DNA of 49,141 bases from Paraclostridium tenue (GCF_015668515.1 NZ_JADPFO010000010.1:1-49141); one strand, 5' to 3'. Shown: positions 16,014 through 26,325, counted from the stretch's first letter. The notes: generated by a model not told the origin, from the letters alone. Numbers and translations: made by a program.

Positions 16014-16470
16014 ATGACTAGTTTATTCGCATACTTCGGTAGTCTCTTTTATAAAAGTAACTTACTAAACATGTGAATTTACATCAGGTTAAGTGTTTTT
16101 ATATATTAAAATTTATTATTTTATATTCTTTTAATAAAATTAAGGTATGAAAATGTGTCAATACTGTTAAGTTATAACACTTTATTAACATTGCTATTTA
16201 AAGATTAAATATTATTAATATAAGTATTTACAAGGTATTAACTATAAATAGTATCAGTTATTTTTTTATTATCATATAAATTATTTTAATTTATTTATCA
16301 AAGTTTGTCGAATATATAAAATTATCAACTATTTTATTTATTTTTAAACAACAAAATAAGGAGGACAACTGCCCTCCTTATTTTAATAACTCTATAAAAC
16401 ATGGTTTTTATCTATGAGTTAACCCTTAATTTATTTAACTTATTTTAAACTAATAGAAGTTATAAATCTA
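16014..16470. other. Intergenic region downstream of gajB
   Basis: No gene seen. AT-rich sequence with the gajB terminator at 16353-16384. Confidence 0.6.
16353..16384 (-). terminator. Terminator of the restriction-Gabija operon
   Basis: AAAATAAGGAGG and CCTCCTTATTTT, perfect 12-bp arms around an 8-base loop, T-rich on both sides. It ends transcription of gajB. Confidence 0.7.
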
Positions 16471-17988
16471 TTAGCTATTATAAATACTCATATACTTTGA
16501 AGTTTCAGAATTAAGAATTTTTTTACTTTTAATTATACGATCTACTGTATCTGTGTATTTCTTGCTTTCCAAATTTTTGTTATTATAAAATATGATTAAC
16601 TTGCTCCTTGCTCTTGTTATAGTAACATAATGATTATTTATATCCTCAGACCTACTTAAATTATAATTTTTTGCAAATAAAACAACTTCATCAAATTCTA
16701 ATCCTTTAGATGAATGTATTGTCATTACAACATGATTATATTTTACATCCTCATATGCTATTTTGTATTTAGCGTCTTTTATAGTTTCTATTATCGCATC
16801 TTTTTCTTGGCTATCTAATTCATATCCTACTATTTTATAAAATTCTTCTGATATTTTTATTATATTTTCTTCATCATCACTGCTTCTCAAATTAGTAACT
16901 ATATTTTTAAGGTACTGTATATCAACATCTAAAGGCAAATCATTTTTTAAACCATACTCATTGTATTTAGTATTAAATATTATTTTTATTATTATTTCCC
17001 CAATCCATGATGATGTACTTGATATTTTACTAAGAGGTGTTCTAGGTATATATATAAAATCCTTAGGTGATTCATCCATATTATTTAAAATATTACATAT
17101 ATTTTCTGCCTCTTGATTAGACCTAACTATAAATGCTATATTACTTTTTATATCTAATAATTTAAATAAATCTTGTTTATAGTCAGTATTTATAAAAATA
17201 ACACTATCATTAGTTTCTATATCTTCATATACCTCTGTATATTCATCTACAAATAAATTTGTATAGTTTTGAATTTTTTTATCTGACCTAAAGTTAATAT
17301 TAAGCTTAAATGTTGAAAAATCATTGTTTTCAATTAGCTCATTAAAATATTTAGGATCTGCACCTCTCCACATATATATAGATTGCTTTTTATCACCTAC
17401 TGCAAATAAATTTATATTCAATTCCTTTGATATGTATAGATATAGTTTATGCATATCTATATCACAATCTTGATACTCATCTATAAATAAGTTACAATAT
17501 TTCGATTTTAAATATCTTCTACTTGCAAGTGATTTTTTTAGTATATATAGAGCTAACTCAAATTTAAAATTCTTCTTATTATCTTTATATCCCCCAACTT
17601 TGAGTTTTTGAACTAATATTTCAAGTCCATCTTCAAACTTATCAAATTTTAATTTATAATCACTCTCTATTTGACCTTTATTATCTAATTCAAAAACATC
17701 TTTTGCAAAAGCTCTTATTATTTCATCCATAGCAAATGAATCATTTGTTCCTATAAAACAATTTTTAAGTATACTTCCTAATCCACTCTTCTTTAGTCGT
17801 TCCTTTATTTCATTTGATGCCTTATTAGTGAATGTTGTTGCAGCTATAGTGTAATGAGTTGTATTATTCTTAAGTATATTTTCTATTTTTTCTATCATTA
17901 TACTCGTTTTTCCAGAACCAGCACTCGCATTTACAACTATATTACCTGCTTGATTTATTATAGACTCTCTAACTTCAATATCATTCAT
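16471..17988 (-). CDS. gajB: Gabija protein GajB, UvrD-like helicase
   Basis: 505 residues, close to the known GajB length of about 494. UvrD/PcrA superfamily 1 motifs are present in order: Walker A NASAGSGKTS (20-29), DEYQD (motif II), GDKKQSIYMWRGADP (motif III), HSSKGLEFDEVVLF (motif V) and VTITRARSKLIIFY (motif VI). The usual 2A/2B insertions of full UvrD are short. It lies 3 bases after gajA. In Gabija, GajB joins a GajA tetramer and helps it cut DNA when nucleotides are depleted during phage infection. The pairing, not the helicase alone, supports the call. Confidence 0.88.
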   Translation of the reverse strand: MNDIEVRESIINQAGNIVVNASAGSGKTSIMIEKIENILKNNTTHYTIAATTFTNKASNEIKERLKKSGLGSILKNCFIGTNDSFAMDEIIRAFAKDVFELDNKGQIESDYKLKFDKFEDGLEILVQKLKVGGYKDNKKNFKFELALYILKKSLASRRYLKSKYCNLFIDEYQDCDIDMHKLYLYISKELNINLFAVGDKKQSIYMWRGADPKYFNELIENNDFSTFKLNINFRSDKKIQNYTNLFVDEYTEVYEDIETNDSVIFINTDYKQDLFKLLDIKSNIAFIVRSNQEAENICNILNNMDESPKDFIYIPRTPLSKISSTSSWIGEIIIKIIFNTKYNEYGLKNDLPLDVDIQYLKNIVTNLRSSDDEENIIKISEEFYKIVGYELDSQEKDAIIETIKDAKYKIAYEDVKYNHVVMTIHSSKGLEFDEVVLFAKNYNLSRSEDINNHYVTITRARSKLIIFYNNKNLESKKYTDTVDRIIKSKKILNSETSKYMSIYNS

Positions 17989-17991
17989 AGA

Positions 17992-19728
17992 TTATAGCTC
18001 CCTTAAACATTTAAATTCTTCACTATTATATATTTTTTTACAGTCTTCAAATGATAATTTATTAAGTATTCCTACTAGATTATATAACTTTTTACTTTGC
18101 AAATACTCTACTACATTACTTGTATCTGTATATTCATCTAGCTCATTTTTTATTACTCTGTATAAATCATTTTCTAAGTCTACCTCAGATAAAAATATTT
18201 TATATTCCGAATTTAATCTTTCTACAATCTCCTTATTTATATTAAATATTTCCCTTTTTTTATTTATAAGTATACTTTTATTTTCTTTTTCATCAGATGT
18301 ATTCGCTATTTCTATATTTGGTAATTTATCTTCATTAATATATGGTAATACACGATTAAAGCCATATACTTCATATTCTAATAAGCCATCTTTTCTATTT
18401 TTATTTATTTTTTTAAATGATTTTTTTAAATCATTATCAGTCTTAACTATACTAATTATTCCCAATCCATTTAATATATCTATATATGGCTTAAATCCAA
18501 TCCCACCTATATCTAAAATATATCCTCCATCTATCTCATATTCAGGGTTAATTTCTTCCATAACTTTATCAAAAAGAACTTTTTCAGAAGGCCCTTCTAT
18601 TAATAGTACTCTTTCAGAAAATATTGCTTCCGAGAGATTTTTAGTTAATTTCTTCTTTACTGATTTATACTCTTCTGAAACTCTATATGCATAAGTACAG
18701 CATTCAATCTTATCACTTGAATATATTCGTATAAGGTTTACATTGTCCATTTCATATATAATTGGAGCAGAATGTGTAGATACAAATAAATTTTTATATG
18801 ATGCTGAATTAAATAATTGCTTTGATAAAGCTATTTGCATTGATTTATGTAAGCTGTTTTCTGGCTCTTCAACTAAGTGAATAAGTATTTTCTGTTGACT
18901 TTCTTTTTTGTTTACAAGATTCATTATAGAGTACGATAATAATTTTCGTCTTCCATCTCCTCCAGTAGGATAGTGATTAGAGTCATTATCTCTTTTTATA
19001 TAGGGAACTAAATTATTATAATATCCTTTAATCTCCATTTCTGATTTCAATTCAATTGATATATCTTCTTTTCTTAGATCTTTGTAATGAGTTGTTACAT
19101 GATCTTGGAATTGCTCTACTAAACTTAACTCTGATATTTTTTCATTTAAAGATTTAGATATGGCATCTATGTCTTTTCTTATAGTTATATCTTTTTCTTG
19201 TGCATTACGTTCTTCAAATATTGATTTTTTATGAACTTTAAATACTGTTTCTAAGTTTATTAAAGGGTTAATATATATAATTTTGAATACTTCATCAATT
19301 GGGTAGCTAGGTCCAATTGAATTTAACTCCAACAATTCATCCTTTTTATCCCCCCAATACATCTTAGGATAAGTTATATCTTCTCTATCATCATACTCAC
19401 TTTCTAGTTTTATATATATTTCATTATAATCAGATCCTACTGCTCCATGCATTTTTGCAATTAATTTTTTAGTATCCTCATCTTCTTCATAATCATCAAT
19501 ACCTATAGTTAATATTATTTCTATATTTTCAGATGTATTTTTCCTATAGTAATCAGAGTCTTTAAATCCATTTTTCCTAATCTCTTTATCTAGTAAAAAT
19601 CTGATTGCATATAAAAAATTCGTTTTACCTATATCATTCATCCCAAAAACTATATTCCTATTTTCAAGGTTTATAGCAATATGTTTAAAGTTTCTAAAGT
19701 TTTTTATCTCTAAGTTTCTAAGTTTCAT
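17992..19728 (-). CDS. gajA: Gabija protein GajA, OLD-family ATPase-nuclease
   Basis: 578 residues, the same length as characterised GajA. The N-terminal ABC-type ATPase has Walker A GMNDIGKT (29-36), and further on HLVEEPENSLH (Walker B with signature Glu) and STHSAPIIYE. The C-terminal TOPRIM nuclease has VLLIEGPSEKVLFDKV (Glu near 377) and an acidic KTDND (near 429). GajA nicks specific DNA and is held off by high nucleotide levels. It starts 66 bases after hsdS, behind GGGAGGA. Together with gajB it forms a complete two-gene Gabija system in the same transcriptional direction as the restriction genes. Confidence 0.9.
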   Translation of the reverse strand: MKLRNLEIKNFRNFKHIAINLENRNIVFGMNDIGKTNFLYAIRFLLDKEIRKNGFKDSDYYRKNTSENIEIILTIGIDDYEEDEDTKKLIAKMHGAVGSDYNEIYIKLESEYDDREDITYPKMYWGDKKDELLELNSIGPSYPIDEVFKIIYINPLINLETVFKVHKKSIFEERNAQEKDITIRKDIDAISKSLNEKISELSLVEQFQDHVTTHYKDLRKEDISIELKSEMEIKGYYNNLVPYIKRDNDSNHYPTGGDGRRKLLSYSIMNLVNKKESQQKILIHLVEEPENSLHKSMQIALSKQLFNSASYKNLFVSTHSAPIIYEMDNVNLIRIYSSDKIECCTYAYRVSEEYKSVKKKLTKNLSEAIFSERVLLIEGPSEKVLFDKVMEEINPEYEIDGGYILDIGGIGFKPYIDILNGLGIISIVKTDNDLKKSFKKINKNRKDGLLEYEVYGFNRVLPYINEDKLPNIEIANTSDEKENKSILINKKREIFNINKEIVERLNSEYKIFLSEVDLENDLYRVIKNELDEYTDTSNVVEYLQSKKLYNLVGILNKLSFEDCKKIYNSEEFKCLREL

Positions 19729-19794
19729 TTTTACTTATTCCTCCCCAAGGTACTTACGGCTTTTATATAATCTATAAGTACTTTTATTCCCTAT

Positions 19795-21009
19795 TTATAT
19801 AAACATTTGTTGTAATAATCCTTTTTTATATTCTTTTAAAGAGTCTAACTTCTCTTGATTCTTCTCAATATTGCTCTCTAAACCTAATAAAAGACTTACA
19901 ATCTTTCTTTGTTCCTCTATATTTGGAACACTAACCTTCATCTTCATAAGCTCAGTTTTAGAAATATTATATCTAGTAGACCCTTGACCTAAAATGGAAA
20001 TCTTTCTTCTATATCCCTCACTTCTAAGTAAATAAGCCATAAATATCGGGGAATATTGTTCTAAATTAAATAATCTATATCCAAAACAAAAACTATTTAA
20101 ATATAAATCTTCTATATCATAATTCCAGCAAGAAATCATACCAACTTCTTCAGGAGTTTCAGATGAAGTAGTGAATAGTAAATCACCCTTAATAACTTTG
20201 TTTTGCTTTTCACCTTTATTAATTTCAACTAAATCTAATTCTTCTTCCTTAGCCAAGATATTTCCAAACACATTCCTATAAATTACATACTTAGCGTCAC
20301 CAATCCCAAAGTTTTCTTTAGTCTTTCCACTCAATCCAGTATAAGTATCTCCTAACTGATTAAGTTTCTTTTCTTCCCACTCAGGATAATCTCTACCATC
20401 ATCATCCTTAAACCTTAACTCCCTGCTAAAAATCTTTTGCATCATACCCTTCTTATAATCTTTAAGAGCCTCAACCTTCTCACCTTGAAGAGAAATCTTA
20501 TCATCAATTAAAGAAAAGAAAGATGCTATTTTTTCTTGTTCTTCTTTTGAAGGTATATTAATTTCATAAGGCTCAATATGTTTATTATTTATTTGTGGTA
20601 TAGATGTTGTATCTGCTAACTTAGATAAATTTTCTTTTAATAAATAAGTATATAGAAACTCATTATTAATTGAAGATTTTTTTACTGTTAAAGTCATCAA
20701 ATTTGTATCCATAAAAGAGTCTTGAGCTAGTATTCTTATTTTATTTAGCATTATTGTAGCACCTCTTTTGGGAAAAATAATACTCCCTGAAGTTATTATC
20801 TTTTTGCTATTAGATATTCTATATGGTGTGTCAACTTGATACTTTGATGAATTATTTAATTGCTCTACTTTGAAGTATGGAATTGTTCCATTTTCATCTA
20901 ATATATCAGTGGGACTTCCTCCACTGTTTATCTCAACACAATTTCCTAACCTTTTACTTTCCCAATCTCCACTAAACTCCTTAAATCTAAGTTTCGGTGT
21001 CTTACTCAT
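19795..21009 (-). CDS. hsdS: Type I restriction-modification specificity subunit HsdS
   Basis: About 404 residues from ATG at 21009 (GGGAGGTG upstream; a GTG at 21018 overlaps it). Two target-recognition domains are visible, each ending in a coiled conserved region: PKLRFKEFSGDWESKRLGN to KVEALKDYKKGMMQ, and PEWEEKKLNQLGDTYTGLSG to KLDSLKEYKKGLLQQMF. Each domain reads one half of a split DNA target for the methylase and nuclease. It follows hsdM closely. The target sequence cannot be predicted from the gene. Confidence 0.92.
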   Translation of the reverse strand: MSKTPKLRFKEFSGDWESKRLGNCVEINSGGSPTDILDENGTIPYFKVEQLNNSSKYQVDTPYRISNSKKIITSGSIIFPKRGATIMLNKIRILAQDSFMDTNLMTLTVKKSSINNEFLYTYLLKENLSKLADTTSIPQINNKHIEPYEINIPSKEEQEKIASFFSLIDDKISLQGEKVEALKDYKKGMMQKIFSRELRFKDDDGRDYPEWEEKKLNQLGDTYTGLSGKTKENFGIGDAKYVIYRNVFGNILAKEEELDLVEINKGEKQNKVIKGDLLFTTSSETPEEVGMISCWNYDIEDLYLNSFCFGYRLFNLEQYSPIFMAYLLRSEGYRRKISILGQGSTRYNISKTELMKMKVSVPNIEEQRKIVSLLLGLESNIEKNQEKLDSLKEYKKGLLQQMFI

Positions 21010-21024
21010 TATATCCACCTCCCC

Positions 21025-22569
21025 TTATAATCCAAGCTCTTTTAAATAAACTGCTAACTGTTCATCAATACTAGCAATCTCTTTATCAATGTTTGATATT
21101 CTTTCACTAACAGCTTGTAAGTCTATTGGCTCTTCTTCTTCAAAAGTATCAACGTATCTAGGTATGTTTAAGTTATAATCATTTTCTTTTATCTCATCCA
21201 TACTTGCTACATAACTATATTTATCAATAGTTTCTCGTTTAACATAAGTATTAACTATCTTTTCAACATTAGCATCAGTTAAGTTATTTTGATTCTTTCC
21301 TTTTTCAAATTCATTAGATGCATCTATAAATAATATGTTATTTCCATTTTCTCTACACTTTTTAAATACTAAAATAACTGTTGGTATACTTGTACCATAG
21401 AATATATTGCTAGGAAGTCCTATAACGGCGTCTAAGGTGTTTCTATCCTCTATTAGGTACTTTCGTATCATTTCTTCACTTGAACCCCTAAAAAGGACAC
21501 CATGAGGTAATACGACAGCCATTGTTCCTTTATCGTCCAAATGATGAATCATATGTTGAACAAATGCAAAGTCAGCTTTACTCTTTGGAGCCAATTTTCC
21601 ATAAGCACTAAATCTTTCATCATCTAGGAATTTAGGGTCTGCACTCCACTTTGCTGAGTATGGAGGGTTTGCAACTATCGCTTCAAATTTCATACCTTCA
21701 TGCTCTGGATGTTCTAATGTATCATTGTTTCTAATATCAAAATTTGTGTAATCTATATCATGAAGTAGCATATTCATACGAGCTAGGTTGTAAGTTGTTG
21801 ATGTAAGTTCTTGTCCGTAGAACTTTCTAACATTTGCTTCTTTAGCTACACGAAGCAATAGTGAACCTGAACCACAAGTTGGGTCATAAACATCTCTTAA
21901 ATCAGTTTTTCCAACTGTTACAATCTTTGCTAATATTTTTGATACTTGTTGTGGAGTATAGAACTCCCCTGCCTTTTTACCTGCATTTGCAGCGAATTGA
22001 GATATTAAATACTCATAAGCATCTCCAAGTACATCTATTTCAGAATCTTCATGTGCAAAGTCTATTTCTGCTATGTTTGCCATTACTTTAGCTATTAATT
22101 TTGAACGGCTCTTTACATCTCTTCCTAGCTTTGTAGAACCTAAGTCCATATCATCAAATAAATGATCAAAGTCATCTTGACTATCTGCTCCTAATGTAGA
22201 TTCAGTTATATCATTTATTGCTCCTTGAAGCATTTCTATATCAAACTTACCATCTTCTATTGATTGAAGTAATGTTGAGAATAGGTACTGAGGCTCTATA
22301 AAGTACCCTAATTGCTCTAGGAACTCTTCTTGTAACCCTTCTCTATATTCATCATCTTCCCAAGCCTTAGAATAGCTTATATCGTCTTCTGATAATAAAT
22401 CATTAGCTTTGTTCTCAACCTTTTCACTAAGGTATCTATAGAATATTAGTCCTAGTATATAGTTTTTAAATTCATTGGCTTCCATATTTCCTCTTAGGTC
22501 ATTTGCTATAGCCCAAAGTCTTGTATGAAGTTCTCTTTGTTGCTCTTGTTGTTTTTCACTTGTTTGCAT
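21025..22569 (-). CDS. hsdM: Type I restriction-modification methyltransferase HsdM
   Basis: 514 residues. It has the N-terminal helical HsdM domain (RLWAIANDLRGNMEANEFKN) and the adenine-N6 methylase motifs: SAM motif I DPTCGSGSLL (about 229-238) and catalytic motif IV NPPY (about 301-304). It adds a methyl group to adenine in the HsdS target, protecting plasmid and host DNA. It lies 35 bases after hsdR and 15 before hsdS. AAAGGAG precedes the ATG. All motifs are intact, so the modification enzyme should be active. Confidence 0.95.
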   Translation of the reverse strand: MQTSEKQQEQQRELHTRLWAIANDLRGNMEANEFKNYILGLIFYRYLSEKVENKANDLLSEDDISYSKAWEDDEYREGLQEEFLEQLGYFIEPQYLFSTLLQSIEDGKFDIEMLQGAINDITESTLGADSQDDFDHLFDDMDLGSTKLGRDVKSRSKLIAKVMANIAEIDFAHEDSEIDVLGDAYEYLISQFAANAGKKAGEFYTPQQVSKILAKIVTVGKTDLRDVYDPTCGSGSLLLRVAKEANVRKFYGQELTSTTYNLARMNMLLHDIDYTNFDIRNNDTLEHPEHEGMKFEAIVANPPYSAKWSADPKFLDDERFSAYGKLAPKSKADFAFVQHMIHHLDDKGTMAVVLPHGVLFRGSSEEMIRKYLIEDRNTLDAVIGLPSNIFYGTSIPTVILVFKKCRENGNNILFIDASNEFEKGKNQNNLTDANVEKIVNTYVKRETIDKYSYVASMDEIKENDYNLNIPRYVDTFEEEEPIDLQAVSERISNIDKEIASIDEQLAVYLKELGL

Positions 22570-22604
22570 TTTAAGTTCTCCTTTAATTGGTTATAAAGTT
22601 ATTG

Positions 22605-25367
22605 TTAAGCAAATTTTCTTACATGGTCATAAATAAAGTTTTTAACTTGGTCTATCATTTTTCTTCTAAGTGTAAACTTAGGTTTTAATTCAGTTTTTAT
22701 TTCTTCACTTATTTCTTGTCTATTTATTATCCCAGAATATTCATATTCTGAAATATAACTTTTTATTTTATATCTATTTAAACCTATCTCATTGGCAAAG
22801 TTATCTACTTCTTCTTCTCTTTTTACTTCCTCAAATTCTTCATAAGCTGAATCTATATCGTCATCAGTTCCAAGCTCTGGTACAACTTTGTTTAAGAATT
22901 CTTTTAGTAAATCTACTTTAAGTCTTAATTCTTCATTGTCAGCTCTATCAAGTTCTGTTATTACATTTTTAATATCACGAACTTTTTTCTCTTGGTCTGA
23001 TAGGTCTATGTCTCTTATTAAATTCATGATGTAACTAACATTTATTTTATCGCTACTCATAAGCTCTATTCCAAAGTCTATATCTGCTAGTATTGAAGTC
23101 TTTTGGTCTTCTTGTCTTTTTACACTTTCATATATTGTAAAGTACTTGCTTTTATAGTCTTGGTAGCTTTGTTCATTCATTCCTAGGTTTTCTTCTTTAA
23201 ATTCAAATTCTGTAAATGTATTTAACTTTGTTAAAACTTTTGTTAAGTCTCTAAATGCTAATATAAATTTCTTTTTATCTTCTTCACTTTGAAGATTGTC
23301 TACATCACTTGGCTCAGGTGTTAAATCTTTTAATTTCTTAAGTTCTGTATGCCATAAATCTAAGTAGTACTCATAACTTTCCATTAATACAACGTCAGTA
23401 TTATCAGTTTGTGAGAATAAGCATAAGGCTTCATCTGTTCTTTTCTTTAAGTTTCGATAACAAACTATATTTCCATAAGGCTTAGTAGATTGTTCTACTC
23501 TATTAGTTCTTGAATATGCTTGAACTAAATCATGATATTTTAAGTTTTTATCAACGTATAATGTATTTAATGTTTTACTATCAAACCCAGTTAGGAACAT
23601 ATTTACAACTATCAATATATCTATCTTCGCATCTTTTACTTTTTTTGATACATCTGAGAAATAACTTGGGAATGTGTCTGTTGAATAGTTTTTATCAAAC
23701 ATTTTATTGTAGTCTGCAATCATTCTCTCTAATGAATCTCTAGAGTGTTCATCTCTTCCTTCGCTTTCTTCATTAACTCCAAAAGTAAATATTCCAGCTA
23801 TTTTTAAATCATGGTCAATAGCCTTAAATGCATCATAATATTTTACAAGCATAGGTATGCTTTGAACTGTAAATATTGCAGTGTATTTCTTGTTTACAGT
23901 CTTAGCATTGTGAATATCTAAAATATGATTTGCAACTAAGTCTATTCTTTCATCGCACATAAATACTTCTTCTTTATCTATTGCTTTTACTTTCTCATCA
24001 TCATCTTCATCAAACCCACCATCAAATGTTTTAATATATTCAACAGAAAATCCTAATACATTTCCATCATTTATAGCATCTTTTATTAGATAGTAGTGTA
24101 AGCACTTTTCAAATAAATCTGCTGTTGCTCTACCATCTTGACTTCTATTTTTATCTAGTCTTGGAGTACCTGTAAATCCAAAGTACTGGGCATTTATAAA
24201 GTGTTTATTTATAGCTTTATGCATATCTCCAAATTGAGACCTGTGGCACTCATCTATTATGAAAATTACCTTTTCATCTTTGTATTGATTCATTATCTTA
24301 GAGTACTTATCATTCTTTATAGCATTAGCCATCTTCTGTATTGTTGTTACTATAAGTGGCTTATTTATATCTTGTATTTGCTTAACCAATATATTTGTTT
24401 TATCAGTTGTATCAACACTATCAGGTTCAAACTTGTTAAACTCTTTTATCGTTTGGTGGTCTAAGTCTTTTCTATCCACCAAGAAAAATACTTTTTTAAT
24501 ATTAGGCTCTTTTGATAGTATTTGACTAGCTTTGAAAGACGTTAGGGTCTTACCTGAACCTGTTGTATGCCATATGTATCCATTGTTATTAGTTTCAAAA
24601 GCTCTCTTAACAAGTGCTTCTACTGCATATATTTGATAAGGTCTCATAACCATTAGTAATTTATCTGTTTCATTTGTTATCATGTATCTAGCTATAACCT
24701 TTGATATGAAACATTTGTCTAAGAAGGTTTGAGTAAATTCTTTTAAATTGCTAATTCTTTTATTTTCTTCATCGCTCCAAAAGAATGTATAACTAAATAA
24801 AAGTTCTTTATCACTGTTAGCAAAGTATTTTGTATCTACTCCATTACTTACTACAAATATTTGAATGTATCTATATAGTCCTTGGTAGGAGTGTTTTTTA
24901 TACCTGTTTATCTGATTAAATGCTTCTTTTAAGTCAAGTCCTCTACGTTTCAATTCTATCTGAACTAAGGGCAATCCATTTATTAAAAGTGTAACATCAT
25001 ATCGATTTGTATACTTTCCAACTACTGTTGTTTGATTAGTTACTTGAAATCTATTTTTACACCAATTTTTAGTATCAAAGAATTCTATATATACTTCACT
25101 ACCATCTTCTCTTTCTAATATAAACTTATCTCTTAAAATCATTGCACTTTGAAATACACTTTTACCTTCTACATGGCGAAGTATTCTTTCAAATTCTTTA
25201 TCCGTAAATGGTTCATTATTTAGTTTAGATTTGTTGTGTTCAAATAACTCATTCCTAAAGTTAGCTTTAAGTTGTTCTTCATTAGATATAATTACTCTAT
25301 GAAAACCTTGGTTTACAAGTTGTTTAATTAGATTTTCTTCTAACTGTGCTTCACTTTGATAACTCAT
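22605..25367 (-). CDS. hsdR: Type I restriction endonuclease subunit HsdR
   Basis: 920 residues. An N-terminal PD-(D/E)xK nuclease region is seen at about 148-170 (RYDVTLLINGLPLVQIELKR, with Asp and ELK). The SF2 motor follows: Walker A TTGSGKT (about 266-272), DECH (about 371), FTGTPR (about 395), and later LTGFDSKTLNTLYVDK and QAYSRTNR. The protein moves DNA and cuts it away from unmethylated targets. It heads the hsdR-hsdM-hsdS-gajA-gajB cluster, behind GGGAGG. The type IC EcoR124 relative is about 1,040 residues, so this one is shorter at the C-terminus, but the core is complete. Confidence 0.93.
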   Translation of the reverse strand: MSYQSEAQLEENLIKQLVNQGFHRVIISNEEQLKANFRNELFEHNKSKLNNEPFTDKEFERILRHVEGKSVFQSAMILRDKFILEREDGSEVYIEFFDTKNWCKNRFQVTNQTTVVGKYTNRYDVTLLINGLPLVQIELKRRGLDLKEAFNQINRYKKHSYQGLYRYIQIFVVSNGVDTKYFANSDKELLFSYTFFWSDEENKRISNLKEFTQTFLDKCFISKVIARYMITNETDKLLMVMRPYQIYAVEALVKRAFETNNNGYIWHTTGSGKTLTSFKASQILSKEPNIKKVFFLVDRKDLDHQTIKEFNKFEPDSVDTTDKTNILVKQIQDINKPLIVTTIQKMANAIKNDKYSKIMNQYKDEKVIFIIDECHRSQFGDMHKAINKHFINAQYFGFTGTPRLDKNRSQDGRATADLFEKCLHYYLIKDAINDGNVLGFSVEYIKTFDGGFDEDDDEKVKAIDKEEVFMCDERIDLVANHILDIHNAKTVNKKYTAIFTVQSIPMLVKYYDAFKAIDHDLKIAGIFTFGVNEESEGRDEHSRDSLERMIADYNKMFDKNYSTDTFPSYFSDVSKKVKDAKIDILIVVNMFLTGFDSKTLNTLYVDKNLKYHDLVQAYSRTNRVEQSTKPYGNIVCYRNLKKRTDEALCLFSQTDNTDVVLMESYEYYLDLWHTELKKLKDLTPEPSDVDNLQSEEDKKKFILAFRDLTKVLTKLNTFTEFEFKEENLGMNEQSYQDYKSKYFTIYESVKRQEDQKTSILADIDFGIELMSSDKINVSYIMNLIRDIDLSDQEKKVRDIKNVITELDRADNEELRLKVDLLKEFLNKVVPELGTDDDIDSAYEEFEEVKREEEVDNFANEIGLNRYKIKSYISEYEYSGIINRQEISEEIKTELKPKFTLRRKMIDQVKNFIYDHVRKFA

Positions 25368-25477
25368 GTTTCCCTCCCAATTTTGAAAATTTTATCTATT
25401 AATTGAGTTATTAAAGCTGTATAATTTAAATATGAAATTTAAGCCACTGAGTGAGCAAGTTACTTTAATAACTTTTT

Positions 25478-25520
25478 ATAGACTACATTAATTAAGCTGC
25501 TATTAATTAATGTAGTCTAT
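25478..25520. terminator. Hairpin upstream of hsdR
   Basis: ATAGACTACATTAATTA and its perfect complement (17-bp arms, 9-base loop). It separates hsdR from the divergent gene at 25637. Terminator or regulatory. Confidence 0.55.
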
Positions 25521-25636
25521 TTTATATTATCATAAAATGTTTTAATACTATATTACCTTAATTAAACTTTTTATAAATATAAGTAGCTATTTTTAAACGT
25601 ACATGTAAGTTGTTTTAATTTAACTGGAGGGGTAGT

Positions 25637-25915
25637 ATGAATAATACAGAAGATAAAATTGAAAATAAAGAAAAAGAATTTATTATAAGTGAAAAGTTTA
25701 AATTTGATGAAGCTTTTAATAAAATTAATTTACATAGAGAAACTTATGCAATGAAATCAGATGATAAAAAAACACGTAGAAAAAATACTATGCTAGCTTT
25801 TGTTGCAGGAGCTGCAGGTGTTGGATTAGTTGCTCATCCTAAAACTAGAAAAATATTACTTAATAGTGGAAAAAATATAGCTATTGGAGCAGTCAAAAAC
25901 GGTATGAAAGTGTGA
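25637..25915 (+). CDS. Small protein with a hydrophobic segment, unknown
   Basis: 92 residues. A charged N-terminal half (Glu/Lys-rich) is followed by KKTRRKNTMLAFVAGAAGVG, a Gly/Ala-rich hydrophobic segment that could form a membrane helix or an amphipathic loop. The basic tail ends KNIAIGAVKNGMKV. GGAGGGG lies upstream of the ATG. The stop codon sits inside a 32-base perfect palindrome at 25906-25937. A 35-base relic of its 3' end occurs at 12340. No family is recognised. Confidence 0.6.
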   Translation: MNNTEDKIENKEKEFIISEKFKFDEAFNKINLHRETYAMKSDDKKTRRKNTMLAFVAGAAGVGLVAHPKTRKILLNSGKNIAIGAVKNGMKV

Positions 25916-25937
25916 TAGGTATACCTATCACACTTTC
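25906..25937. terminator. Palindromic terminator spanning the stop codon of the 92-residue gene
   Basis: GAAAGTGTGATAGGTA joined directly to its exact complement: a 16-bp arm palindrome with no loop, containing the TGA stop. It is followed by T-rich sequence. Confidence 0.65.
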
Positions 25938-26064
25938 TATTTTTTATTAGATATACCTATAGACAAACTATACATTGATTAAATTATTAAAATAACTATA
26001 TTTATCTATTGTGCTAGTTAAAATTTATTTTCCAAATAAAGTAAATTGATTCAAGTAAAAAACA

Positions 26065-26123
26065 ATTCCTTATTAAGATTAGTATTTGGTTAAATTTTAC
26101 AAATACTAATCTTAATAAGGAAT
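26065..26123. repeat. Perfect palindrome with 23-bp arms
   Basis: Arms 26065-26087 and 26101-26123 are exact reverse complements around a 13-base loop. It lies between converging genes but 140 bases from either, and has no T-run. Role unknown. Confidence 0.6.
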
Positions 26124-26276
26124 CATCATGCTCCAATAACTTATTTACTAGAAATGAAATATTGTGAGCTAAAACTTTTATTGAAATTCTAGTTATAAAT
26201 CCTAGTATTGATTTACTCTTAATCTTATTTAAGTTTAATTGTTATGTTAATTGACTATATGTATAAGAAATTTAAA

Positions 26277-26325
26277 AATTAAAGTATTATAACAGATGTA
26301 TTACATCTGTTATAATACTTTAATT
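26277..26325. terminator. Terminator after the ardC-like gene
   Basis: Perfect 24-bp arms around a single centre base, starting 4 bases after the stop. A T-rich tract follows on the minus strand. Confidence 0.75.

Noticed and set aside
16471-19728. Generic OLD nuclease and UvrD helicase (DNA repair)
   Set aside because: The paired order, 3-base gap and lengths match Gabija; repair homologues are not usually paired this way.
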